This document shows, piece after piece, positions 35,108-43,060 of a stretch of DNA of 64,000 nt (its first letter is position 1; every line of letters starts with the position of its first letter). Source of the DNA: Flavobacterium sp. Root420 (GTDB lineage: Bacteria > Bacteroidota > Bacteroidia > Flavobacteriales > Flavobacteriaceae); contig NZ_LMEF01000030.1 of NCBI RefSeq assembly GCF_001427905.1, forward strand, positions 62,001 to 126,000, written 5' to 3'. The notes below the pieces were generated by a model. That model made no database searches, was not told where the DNA came from, and saw only the letters and a program-made list of their open reading frames with translations. The translations under genes were made by a program, and so were the position numbers.

Positions 35108-36004
35108 TTAATTTTGATTATATTTCGCAGCAAATTCTTTGGCATACGCTGCAAGTTTTGTTTTGCCCATTACGGCAGGTTTGTTGCGATAATAATCTTC
35201 AGCCAATAAACCATTGTGAAGTCCGGCATACATTTCGACTAAACCTTCCGCAATTTTTGGCTGCATGCCAACATTTATTAAACCGTTCAGTGTTTCATCA
35301 TCGCTAACTAAAACCCATTTTAGATCAGGTTTGCCAATAGCTTCTCCCAAAATACGAGCCGTTTCATGACCAGTAAGTTCTTCACTGCCCACGTAACGAA
35401 TTTTTCTTCCGTCAAGCGGAGTTGCAAGTTCTTCGGCAATAGCGGCTGCAATATCAAGTGGAGAAACCCAAGGAATCATTTTATCAGCGCCATAATTTAC
35501 TGCAATAACGCCCGTATTTTTTATCATCGGAATGTAAGCCAGTAAATTATAATAGAAAGAAGTTGGACGCATAAACGTGATCGCCACATTTTGAAGTTTA
35601 TTCAAAACCGCTTCAATTTCATTATAACGCTGAATAATCCCTGAATTTTGCTCTAAATGAGCGCCAACGCTGCTTAAAAAAACTAAACGTTTCACACCCG
35701 ATTTTGCAATGGCTTCGGCATAACAATTTCCAATTTTTCGTGTAAAAGCATCCAAATCAAGATTCGGATCGAAATAATTCGCACGCGGAATCATGCAATA
35801 AACAGCATCTGCACCAGTAAATGTTTGCGTTAAAAAAGCAAGATCTTCAACAGATCCTATGGCTGCTTTTGCTCCCAAATTTTCGATCTCAGTTTGTTTC
35901 CCGGCATCGCTGGTAATAACCGTAATGTCGTGTCCTTTTTGCACTAACTCCTTCGCTAGTGGCTTGCTAATGTTCCCTAAAGAACCTGTAATTATAATTT
36001 TCAT
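35108..36004 (-). CDS. NmrA-like NAD(P)-binding protein
   Basis: I choose the ATG at 36004 (298 residues), which begins MKIIITGSLGNISKPLAKEL, the Rossmann nucleotide-binding start. A frame extension 19 codons upstream has no support. AVYCMIPRANYFDPN, VKRLVFLSSVGAH and the FMRPTSFYYNLL segment match NmrA/quinone oxidoreductase-2-like atypical short-chain dehydrogenases. It is probably a redox-sensing or quinone-reducing protein. Operon-like with the AraC regulator downstream (12 nt). Confidence 0.9.
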   Translation of the reverse strand: MKIIITGSLGNISKPLAKELVQKGHDITVITSDAGKQTEIENLGAKAAIGSVEDLAFLTQTFTGADAVYCMIPRANYFDPNLDLDAFTRKIGNCYAEAIAKSGVKRLVFLSSVGAHLEQNSGIIQRYNEIEAVLNKLQNVAITFMRPTSFYYNLLAYIPMIKNTGVIAVNYGADKMIPWVSPLDIAAAIAEELATPLDGRKIRYVGSEELTGHETARILGEAIGKPDLKWVLVSDDETLNGLINVGMQPKIAEGLVEMYAGLHNGLLAEDYYRNKPAVMGKTKLAAYAKEFAAKYNQN

Positions 36005-36097
36005 AGTGTTACTTTTTGATGTTACAAAGTTGCGTAACATCAAAGAAGGAACTGTAGCCAAATCTACGATTCTCTTAGCCGAAATTATTTCACCGAA

Positions 36098-36583
36098 TTA
36101 CTTCGCACTCAGTTTTCTTTCATTTTCCGTTTGCGGTTTGTCTTTGCCGTTGGGTTGGCCTTTTCCGGTTGTAATCAATTTTTTTAAGCTATTCTGAATA
36201 TAATTCGTCCAGGAATCTCTGCAAATATCAAAACATTCATAATCCGGTACCAAGCCAACATGAGTAAGACGAAGTGCTGTTTTTCCATCTTTTTCTGAAA
36301 TCTCAAAAGTTGGTTTTGTACCCGTCCATTCTGTTTCGTCTTCGGTGAATTTGAAATAGTTTTTCTCCACCAGCCAAACAATTTTCTGGTTCGGAATCAC
36401 TTCAATCAATTTGACTTTGCAGCGATGTATATCTTCATAATGATAATCAAATTCATCGTTTAGTTTGGCTGTATTGCCATCAATTTGTTCAGACCACCAT
36501 CCGCGAACATTGGTAACGGCATTAAAAACTTCTTCGGGAGATTGATCAACTATAAGGGTCGTGGTAAAATCTTGCGCACTCAT
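36098..36583 (-). CDS. SRPBCC (AHSA1-like) domain protein 2
   Basis: A 161-residue START-fold protein. It shows TTTLIVDQSPEEVFNAVTNVRGWWSEQIDG, then DFDYHYEDIHRCKVKLIEVIPNQKIVWLV and ALRLTHVGLVPDYECFDICRDSWTNYIQNSLKKLI, the standard helix-grip core. The C-terminal tail is very rich in K, Q and P. It lies 93 nt upstream of the NmrA-like gene start. Role unknown; hydrophobic-ligand binding is expected from the fold. Confidence 0.88.
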   Translation of the reverse strand: MSAQDFTTTLIVDQSPEEVFNAVTNVRGWWSEQIDGNTAKLNDEFDYHYEDIHRCKVKLIEVIPNQKIVWLVEKNYFKFTEDETEWTGTKPTFEISEKDGKTALRLTHVGLVPDYECFDICRDSWTNYIQNSLKKLITTGKGQPNGKDKPQTENERKLSAK

Positions 36584-36681
36584 TTTATATCGTTTTTAGA
36601 AAGTTATTTAACAAATTTACGTTCTAAAAATCAATATGTTAGGGTGTTTGTGAGACAATTGTAAGGGGTGAATCAGACAAG

Positions 36682-36710
36682 TTAGAATTTTAGATTTTAG
36701 ATTTTTTTTT
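36682..36710. repeat. Single arm of TTTTAGAT words
   Basis: TTAGAATTTTAGATTTTAGATTTTTTTTT: TTTTAGA repeated about every 7 bp, as in 17606-17660. No inverted partner is seen nearby. It may also serve as a U-rich 3' region. Confidence 0.5.
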
Positions 36711-36746
36711 GAATTTAATACCTACTAAAAAACGATTCACAAAAAC

Positions 36747-37172
36747 TTATTGTCGTACAAAATACAAATCAGTTCCATCAACATACGATTTTCCTAAAAC
36801 CATCTCTCCCTTATCAGAAACAAAATAGGTCCATTTTGAATCGTCTATAAAAACAAAGAATTCTTTTCTTTCTTCAGGACCAGGACTTCCGGATAAATAA
36901 TCAAGTTTGTATTCGTACTTATGGTTCTCTATTTTTCCATCTGTGTTTATGGTTAGATTAGAGTTTGCATCAAATCTGTAAGTAATATTTTTATCTGAAT
37001 AATCAGTAAAATGATCTTCCAATTTGCCATCATCATCATCATAATTCACATACCAACCTCGTGTTTTTACTAATTTCCAGGTTCCAACAACCGGACTTGC
37101 TTTATCATCATCATTATCTGTACAATTTGTGAAAGCAATAAGGATAAAAATAAACGTAATAATTTTTTTCAT
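36747..37172 (-). CDS. Lipocalin-like lipoprotein
   Basis: I place the start at ATG 37172 (141 residues), giving MKKIITFIFILIAFTNC, a lipoprotein signal with Cys17. The longer open frame upstream would overlap the next gene and has no signal. After a D-rich linker, SPVVGTWKLVKTRGWYV is the lipocalin-like start, followed by alternating strands typical of a small beta-barrel. An outer-membrane or periplasmic lipoprotein of unknown ligand. It is 28 nt from the second lipoprotein gene. Confidence 0.75.
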   Translation of the reverse strand: MKKIITFIFILIAFTNCTDNDDDKASPVVGTWKLVKTRGWYVNYDDDDGKLEDHFTDYSDKNITYRFDANSNLTINTDGKIENHKYEYKLDYLSGSPGPEERKEFFVFIDDSKWTYFVSDKGEMVLGKSYVDGTDLYFVRQ

Positions 37173-37200
37173 AATTTTGATTGAATTTAGTGTCAAGTAG

Positions 37201-37605
37201 TTATTTGATACGGTCGTATTGTGATCCAAAACAGTCATAACATTCTTCACTGAGATAAAGTTTATCTCCTTGAATTTCAAAAGACATTGCTACAAAATAT
37301 TTATCAGGATTATCACTTACAATCATTGGTTTCTCACCACCAAAAATAGATTTTTGAGTTTTGATAACAAATGTATCATCGGCGGACATTGTTCCATTAA
37401 TATATCTTTTAAAAGAATTCCCTGAAAATTCAATATAAATCACCTGATTTGAAGATTCAGGCGTATAGGTTTTTCCGGCAAAACCACCCGAAGATTGAAC
37501 CCAGTTCCATTTGCCTTGTAATGATTTTCTCTTAGAAGCGTTAAAATCTTCACTACTGCAGGAAGTTAATAGTATAAAAACAAAAAATAGTAAAGCATTT
37601 TTCAT
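37201..37605 (-). CDS. Small lipoprotein, lipocalin-like
   Basis: A 134-residue protein. MKNALLFFVFILLTSCSSEDF is a clear lipoprotein signal (lipobox LTSC, Cys16). LQGKWNWVQSSGGFAGKTYTPESSNQVIYIEFSGNSFKRY resembles the lipocalin-like start seen in the neighbouring protein, and the C-terminus has GDKLYLSEECYDCFGSQYDR. Together they look like a tandem pair of related lipoproteins. Function unknown. Confidence 0.75.
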   Translation of the reverse strand: MKNALLFFVFILLTSCSSEDFNASKRKSLQGKWNWVQSSGGFAGKTYTPESSNQVIYIEFSGNSFKRYINGTMSADDTFVIKTQKSIFGGEKPMIVSDNPDKYFVAMSFEIQGDKLYLSEECYDCFGSQYDRIK

Positions 37606-37698
37606 TGGTCATAAATTTATATAGGTTTATTTAATAGATATAAATTTTGTTAAATGGTTGCGTTAAGTATTGATGTTTTATTAAATAATTACTTTTTA

Positions 37699-38295
37699 TT
37701 AGTTTTGTTTCACTTCATTTAAAAGTAATTTTCTGCCTTCTAAAACCATTCTGATCCCATAAGAAATGGTCGCAAGAGCGCATCCTAAACTTACTATTAC
37801 ATTAGCAAAATTCGAAGTGGTGATTTTTTGTGTTATTAAATAAATGCCCAAAATGGCAAACAGGCAAGTCCAGGTTCCTATATAGAGATCAAAAGTACGT
37901 TTGAATATTTTTCCTAAAGGAAAAAAATGAAGACCGACAATCAGGACAAAAAAAGAAATAAACAATTCGTCGTGATTGATGTTCATCAGAATGTTTTTAG
38001 CAATTAAAATTCCAATTCCTTCCAGTCCAAAAACAATCAAAAACCTTTTTTCATTCTTTTTTTCCTGATCAGTTTTTTCAACGTTGCTTTCCGGTAGACT
38101 TTTTTGAGCTTTTGTAAATTTCAGATAAAAATATAAAAAACTCGAAATAATCAAACCTAAAAGAATGCCAATTAGATGGTGGTCCCTGTTTTCAAGATAG
38201 TATTCGGCGATAAAAGCCCAAATAGAAGTGTTTATGATCATGAAAAATAAACCTCCAATTGGTTTGTCTATGTCTTGTTTTGTTAGGGCATTCAT
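37699..38295 (-). CDS. Membrane protein of unknown function
   Basis: A 198-residue protein with about six hydrophobic segments. Between the second and third there is a charged cytosolic loop (AQKSLPESNVEKTDQEKKNEKRF). The phrase FISFFVLIVGLHFFPLGKIF resembles the DUF7010-like group, but I am not certain. It is followed 61 nt away by another membrane gene on the same strand. Confidence 0.65.
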   Translation of the reverse strand: MNALTKQDIDKPIGGLFFMIINTSIWAFIAEYYLENRDHHLIGILLGLIISSFLYFYLKFTKAQKSLPESNVEKTDQEKKNEKRFLIVFGLEGIGILIAKNILMNINHDELFISFFVLIVGLHFFPLGKIFKRTFDLYIGTWTCLFAILGIYLITQKITTSNFANVIVSLGCALATISYGIRMVLEGRKLLLNEVKQN

Positions 38296-38356
38296 TTGAG
38301 TAAAAGTTATATTTTTTATTAAATAGTTTTGAGAAATATTTATTCTATTTTATTTT

Positions 38357-38986
38357 TTAAACGGATAAAACAGCCGGAGTCGGGTCATTTTCTTTGATTC
38401 TTATCTTGCATATTTTTTCAATCTCATATACATTTTCAATTGCTGAAATGTAAAGAACATCCGGAACAAATTTATCTGATTCGTTTTTTCGACTTTGCAT
38501 TTTTCCTGTTCTTAATTCATATTCTAAATCGCCAAAATTATTTTTAGCGTTTATTTTTACATTCCCTGAAAACTGTTCCCAATCTGTAATGGTTGATTTT
38601 CCATTTCGATACTGAATCATTCTGGTTTCTGTTCCAATAAAATAGCCTCCTTTTTGAAAAAGGGCATAAATGGAAGAGATAGTAAGTCCCACACCAACGA
38701 TTACAAATAGTCCTATAATCATGCCCGGCACTATCAACTCGCCCAAATCATCCCAACTTGCCGTTACCGGAACATCATTAGACGTAAAATGTACTTCTTC
38801 ATTTTTAAATAAGGGGCCAAAGAAAGCGACAACAAAAATACTGACAAAAGCACAATAGGCTATGCCGAAAATGAGGCGCCCTACTGATTTACCAAGAGGA
38901 AGATTTCGTTTTGCTTTTATAGAAAATTCGACTTTTTCATTTTCAATTAGTTTTTTTAGGTCAATAGGTAATTCTGTTACATACAT
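38357..38986 (-). CDS. Two-helix membrane protein with possible PH-like domain
   Basis: A 209-residue protein. Hydrophobic segments at about residues 36-58 and 92-112 are separated by a periplasmic loop (FGPLFKNEEVHFTSNDVPVTASWDDLGE). The C-terminal part (GYFIGTETRMIQYRNGKSTITDWEQFSGNVKI) has the strand pattern of a bacterial PH-like domain, as in DUF304-type proteins. Function unknown. Same strand as its neighbours. Confidence 0.62.
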   Translation of the reverse strand: MYVTELPIDLKKLIENEKVEFSIKAKRNLPLGKSVGRLIFGIAYCAFVSIFVVAFFGPLFKNEEVHFTSNDVPVTASWDDLGELIVPGMIIGLFVIVGVGLTISSIYALFQKGGYFIGTETRMIQYRNGKSTITDWEQFSGNVKINAKNNFGDLEYELRTGKMQSRKNESDKFVPDVLYISAIENVYEIEKICKIRIKENDPTPAVLSV

Positions 38987-39101
38987 TTTTGGTTGGTTTG
39001 TGGGTTAGTTTTTTTTGAAGCAATTATATTATTTTTTAAGACTGGTAACTTCTAAATTTCAATTAAAAAATAAAAAACTCGAAAATGATTATATCAACGT
39101 T

Positions 39102-40073
39102 TTATTTGCAAAAATTATTTAAATAATTTCTTATTTCGAATTTCGTATTATTTCCAACAAGATGAAAAATTTTGCAAGCTTCCACTTGATTTCCAGTTGC
39201 CAAATATGAAATTCCTAACTTTATAAGAGCGTCTTCAATTCTTATTTTAAATCTGTTGTTTTTAATTTCAAGTTGCTTTATTTTACTATAAGTTGTTATG
39301 GCATTTTTAAAATTATTATCTTCATAGTATTGATCACCAAGCTCGATGATCTCAAATAATTCTTTTTCTTTTGGATCGGTTAAGTCGTCAGCAAATTTCA
39401 GATTATTAACTTCTTGTGTGATTAATAAATCGTATTTTGTGTTGTTTCTCAGGAATTTTTCTGCCTTTTTAAGTGCGTCAATATAATCATTGTCGTATCC
39501 CTCTGAAATTGAGTGCAAAACCGCTATATCGCGTATTTTATTATTTTTTGTTAGAATAAATTCGATTTGAAAATATAAATTAGGTAGACTTTTTGCTTTT
39601 CTATCTGGTCTATTTAAGCTTATAAAATCGTCAAGGCTTTCTTCTTTTTGAAAATCATAATTTGCAAGGTCATTTGCAACAAGAATAGTATCACTATCTC
39701 GTACAATTTTTTGTAATGTAAATTCAGGATATTTGGTAATAAAATCATCAGTTTTTAAAAAGTAGCTTATTTTGTCATCATTCTGTTCCTGAATTTTTAA
39801 ATATTTATTTTCTACAGTATAATTTATAGTTCTATAATCATTTTTAATTTGTTTCGAGCTGTAGTTGGCCTTAAAGAATCGGTCGTTGATTTTTAAAGAA
39901 TTCGATGATATAAAATATTTTAATTCAATTGAATATTGACCATTATTTATTTCTAAATCAGTCCCATCCTGATACACTATTTTATCTAATACCCATTTCC
40001 CTCTTAACTCCTGATTTTGAGAATAGGTTGAATTAATTGCTATTACAGTTAGTAGTAAGTATAAAATTTTCAT
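39102..40073 (-). CDS. Exported protein with lipocalin-like, TonB_C-like and TPR-like parts
   Basis: A 323-residue protein with a signal peptide (MKILYLLLTVIAINSTYSQ). Residues about 22-120 start with LRGKWVLDKIVYQDG, a lipocalin-like opening. Residues about 160-220 (FQIEFILTKNNKIRDIAVLHSISEGYDNDYIDALKKAEKFL) resemble a TonB C-terminal-like fold. Residues about 245-315 form helical pairs of TPR type (ELGDQYYEDNNFKNAITTYSKI, LIKLGISYLATGNQVEACKIF). I cannot assign a function. It may be envelope-associated. Confidence 0.65.
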   Translation of the reverse strand: MKILYLLLTVIAINSTYSQNQELRGKWVLDKIVYQDGTDLEINNGQYSIELKYFISSNSLKINDRFFKANYSSKQIKNDYRTINYTVENKYLKIQEQNDDKISYFLKTDDFITKYPEFTLQKIVRDSDTILVANDLANYDFQKEESLDDFISLNRPDRKAKSLPNLYFQIEFILTKNNKIRDIAVLHSISEGYDNDYIDALKKAEKFLRNNTKYDLLITQEVNNLKFADDLTDPKEKELFEIIELGDQYYEDNNFKNAITTYSKIKQLEIKNNRFKIRIEDALIKLGISYLATGNQVEACKIFHLVGNNTKFEIRNYLNNFCK

Positions 40074-40083
40074 TTTATTTTTT

Positions 40084-40512
40084 TTATATTAAAGCCTTAG
40101 ACTCATTCTCCAACATCTTTTCTATATTGAAATAAATTCCGTCTGCGTTATATTTTCCTTTTTCGAAACCTAAGTAATCGCATTTGCCAACTAACGCTTG
40201 TGAATTAGGTTCAATATACAGTAAAGCGCCCCTGAAAATGAGTTCTTCAAATAAAACCGAATTCAAAACCCACCACGAACTTTTGAAGAATTGCTCTATT
40301 GTAAACTCTGGATTTCTAGTATAATTTGTATTTGCTAAAGTTGAAGTAGCGGTGTAGTAAAAAACACAAAAAGGTGAGACGGTAATAAAACCAAGTATAA
40401 AGTGGAACGTCCGGTTTTTTGTTACTTTAAAACCTAAAACAGATAAATTGGATTTATCAAACCACCAAAGCAACAACCAGAAAATTAGAAGTTCCACAAG
40501 TATTTCGATCAT
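40084..40512 (-). pseudogene. CPBP-type intramembrane protease fragment with unrelated tail
   Basis: 142 residues. The first ~100 hold two or three membrane helices and the CPBP motif 1 EELIFRGALLYI with its Glu-Glu and Arg. A normal CPBP protein then has two more helices with the R/H motifs 2 and 3. Here the frame instead runs into EPNSQALVGKCDYLGFEKGK YNADG, a hydrophilic stretch that does not belong to a CPBP protein. I infer a deletion that joined the start of the protease gene to the end of a different gene. A real short form is less likely because the later catalytic histidines are missing. Confidence 0.6.
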
Positions 40513-40566
40513 AATCCGTTTTGTTCGTTAGTTTTAAAGTGGTATTGTGAATCTTTGTTGCACCAA

Positions 40567-40956
40567 TTATTTCAATCGTTCTAAAACGCCTTTTCGTTTG
40601 ACAATGTTTTTATAATCCCATTGTATTGCTCTTCCTTTTTTGAGCCAGCGTTCCAGATCTTCCTTAATGATTTGCCCGGCTGAAGTATAACGGAAATCTG
40701 CTGCTTTAAAAGAACCTTCATTAGTCAATTTTTCTTCCTCAAAAGACTGCCCGCTCCAAAAGAGTAAACGAACGTCATTTTTTAATTTACTATAACCAAC
40801 AATCGGATTCCCATTCAGAAACCAAACGGGGTGGGCATGCCAGATTTTGCTTTCGGCGTCGGGTAGATTTTCATCGATTATTGTGGCAAGTTGATCGCAG
40901 ATTTCTTTGTCTGAATCGCTTTGCAAATTATTATAATCTTGTACAGCTGCATTCAT
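40567..40956 (-). CDS. DUF1801 protein, paralogue 3
   Basis: A 129-residue DUF1801 protein. LATIIDENLPDAESKIWHAHPVWFLNGNPIVGYSK and VRLLFWSGQSFEEEKL, then RYTSAGQIIKEDLERWLKKGRAIQWDYKNIVKRKG, follow the family outline. It belongs to the W-H-x-x-P-V-W-F subtype and is not a recent duplicate of the two others nearby. Isolated gene. Role unknown. Confidence 0.87.
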   Translation of the reverse strand: MNAAVQDYNNLQSDSDKEICDQLATIIDENLPDAESKIWHAHPVWFLNGNPIVGYSKLKNDVRLLFWSGQSFEEEKLTNEGSFKAADFRYTSAGQIIKEDLERWLKKGRAIQWDYKNIVKRKGVLERLK

Positions 40957-41070
40957 ATCAATATAATTTTTAGAAAATAATTTGTTGATTGATGGTTGAA
41001 TTCGGAAACTAAAATACTCTTTTTTTTATTACAAAAAATGAAGAAAAGATCTTCTTATGAAAACTGGACT

Positions 41071-41184
41071 GCGTGAAGGATAGGAGGAATCCGCCGCAGC
41101 GGACTGGATAGCCTGACAGCATCCTGCTAAGAGGGCGTATAGGCGTAAAGTAATTTGCCCTCTTATCGGGATGGTGGCACGCCC
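41071..41184. repeat. GC-rich structured intergenic element (GCGTG...CACGCCC)
   Basis: A 114-bp island, richer in G and C than its surroundings. The outer ends GCGTG (41071-41075) and CACGC (41178-41182) pair. Inside are TCCGC-CGCA-GCGGA (41090-41103), AGGAT / ATCCT (41078-41082 with 41121-41125) and AAGAGGGC / GCCCTCTT (41129-41136 with 41157-41164). From memory, a very similar GCGTGAGGGATAG...GGATAGCCCGAC...GGGCACGCCC frame recurs between genes in Flavobacterium; I know no name for it. It lies between a DUF1801 gene and the carbonic anhydrase terminator. No coding potential is seen in 40957-41243. Confidence 0.75.
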
Positions 41185-41188
41185 AAAT

Positions 41189-41222
41189 AAAAAATCCGAC
41201 TTGCTTTCACAAATCGGATTTT
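41189..41222. terminator. Terminator after the carbonic anhydrase gene (copy 1 of a repeated hairpin)
   Basis: AAATCCGACTTGCTTTCACAAATCGGATTT. On the minus strand it is a stem CCGATTTG-TGAAAG-CAAGTCGG with A-run and T-run flanks. The same 30 bases occur at 42990-43020 behind lpdA. Confidence 0.85.
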
Positions 41223-41243
41223 AATATTTTCTTCGAACTTAAA

Positions 41244-41903
41244 TTACAACTGAACCACTTTTCCGGTGTGTACGTCGTAGCGCATAGCAACAATTTTTAC
41301 CTGGTGTTCTTTTACAATTGGATTGTCCTGAATTAATTTTACAGAATGTTTGATGTTGGCATTAATAGCTTCTAAATAGTTAGTTGCTTTTGGAATTGTT
41401 TTATCCGCATCAATTTCTTCTTTTTCCTGTGAAATCGTTTCAACGATATTATCAATATGAGTAAAATGTTTTTTATAAGAACCATCTTTATCATTGATAT
41501 ACGCTTTTATAGCGCCACATTCAGTGTGACCTAAAACAACAATTAATTTGGAGTCTAAATGCTCAACAGCATATTAGATACTTCCCATGTCGATATCAGA
41601 AATTAGATTTCCGGCATTTCTAATTACGAACAAGTCTCCAATTCCCTGATCAAATACAATTTCAGGAGAAACACGGCTGTCTGAACAGGTAATTACAACT
41701 GCAAAAGGTTTTTGCCCGTCCTGATTGGCCAGAACTGTTTTTTTGTTTTGGCGTGGGTGAGCAGATCTTCCGTTTAGGAATCTTTCGTTACCTGTGGTTA
41801 ATTGTTCTAAAGAAGTTAAGTTTTTGTCTTCTGTTGGCTTGTGTTTTTTGCAGCCAATTACAGAAAAAATTATAAGAGCAAGTATTGCAATCTTTGTTTT
41901 CAT
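41244..41903 (-). pseudogene. Beta-carbonic anhydrase lipoprotein, broken by an in-frame stop
   Basis: Reading frame 219 codons long with a single internal TAA at 41576-41574. The N-terminal part is a lipoprotein signal (MKTKIAILALIIFSVIGC), then NERFLNGRSAHPRQ and VITCSDSRVSPE, with the first zinc ligand and Asp-Arg pair. Just after DMGSI comes the stop, where the family has Glu; one base turns GAA into TAA. In the same frame follow YAVEHLDSKLIVVLGHTECGA (the other two zinc ligands His and Cys) and an intact tail ending GKVVQL. The product would convert CO2 to bicarbonate at the envelope. As read, translation stops at residue 109 and the truncated protein lacks two zinc ligands. Confidence 0.9.
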
Positions 41904-42015
41904 TCTATGATTTTTAAATTATTTTTCATTTAATGTTCCAGAATAGAACTGCGTAAAATTATTTTGCTCTTACGTACTAATTAGCCACAGGAAGTTTTTA
42001 TTGTATCAATTAAAT

Positions 42016-42915
42016 CTATTTTTTAAATGAGTTGAAAGTGGCCGAAATATTGGCGACGAATTCTTTTGTATATTGTCCTGTCGGATCTAAATCCGGATCT
42101 AAAATGGTTATTTCGAGTCCGCTTAATTTCTCGCTTTGTAAGAGGTAAGAAGTAAGTTTGTTAAACTCATTATAAGTTAAACCATCAGGTGTTCGACTGT
42201 CAACACATGGCATTATAGAATCATTTAAGACGTCTACATCGATATGAAGCCAAAAACCATCCAGATTCTTGTCTTTAATTTCTGAAAGAAAGGAATTGAC
42301 ACAATTTTCAATGCCTTGTTTGCGTAACATTTCAAGACTTAAATAAGTGGCAGTAGAATTCCGAATCTCATTTTCGTATTCATCATCGTATTCACGATTG
42401 CCCACACACCAAAGGTTTTCTTCTTTTATATAGGGAGATAAGTTAAGAATATTGGTTAGTTTTTCATGTCCGTTTCCAGTCGCAATTGAAGCTGCCATTC
42501 CGCCAACACCGCCGGTTTCAGACAAGGAAATATCCATGAAATCGGTATGTCCATCGAGATAAAATAAACCATAGTTCCCTTTTTGTTTTAGTGCAATTGC
42601 TGCTCCTAAAAGAATGCTGCAGTCGCCACCAAGTATAAAAGGAAATTTATTTTGAGTGAGTAAATTATTTATGAGATAAGCCTGTTCACGGGCATATTCA
42701 ACTAAGGAATTTGCATTGAGAATTTGCGTTTCATGATCTCTAACATTACGATATTTTGGTGGATCAAGTCGGATAATATCTTTATGGGAAATGAATTTAT
42801 GCAAATTGTGTTTCCATAACCAGTCCGGTAATTTTTTTACACCAGGTTCTTTTCCGGGTTGAGGTTCTTTTAACCCTAAATTCGACGGGAATTCAACAAT
42901 GTATACGTCTTTCAT
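42016..42915 (-). CDS. Arginase/agmatinase/formiminoglutamase family hydrolase
   Basis: A 299-residue ureohydrolase-fold enzyme. The metal-binding motifs are LGGDCSILLGAAIAL, FYLDGHTDFMD and LHIDVDVLNDSIMP, which supply the His and Asp ligands for the two manganese ions. The late Glu-containing segment SGLEITILDPDLDP is present. It hydrolyses a guanidino- or formimino-type substrate; arginine, agmatine, formiminoglutamate and guanidine-like compounds cannot be told apart from this sequence. No hut or speA genes are adjacent. Confidence 0.9.
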   Translation of the reverse strand: MKDVYIVEFPSNLGLKEPQPGKEPGVKKLPDWLWKHNLHKFISHKDIIRLDPPKYRNVRDHETQILNANSLVEYAREQAYLINNLLTQNKFPFILGGDCSILLGAAIALKQKGNYGLFYLDGHTDFMDISLSETGGVGGMAASIATGNGHEKLTNILNLSPYIKEENLWCVGNREYDDEYENEIRNSTATYLSLEMLRKQGIENCVNSFLSEIKDKNLDGFWLHIDVDVLNDSIMPCVDSRTPDGLTYNEFNKLTSYLLQSEKLSGLEITILDPDLDPTGQYTKEFVANISATFNSFKK

Positions 42916-42985
42916 AACCTTTTATTTATCGTAAAGTTATGAAAATAAAAAAGGTTTGTTTTTGGTGTTTGGAAAATCAAACGTA

Positions 42986-43022
42986 TAAAAAAATCCGACT
43001 TGCTTTCACAAATCGGATTTTT
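42986..43022. terminator. Terminator after lpdA (copy 2 of a repeated hairpin)
   Basis: The identical 30-base hairpin to 41191-41220, with flanking A-run and T-run. It lies about 40 nt after the lpdA stop on the minus strand and also upstream of the arginase-family gene. Confidence 0.87.
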
Positions 43023-43060
43023 AAATTGAAAATTATATGTAACCGTAAAACGGCTTTGTA

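Noticed and set aside
36747..37280. Long version of the lipocalin-like lipoprotein starting at 37280
   Set aside because: It would overlap the 3' end of the next gene and has no signal peptide. The ATG at 37172 gives a clean lipoprotein signal.
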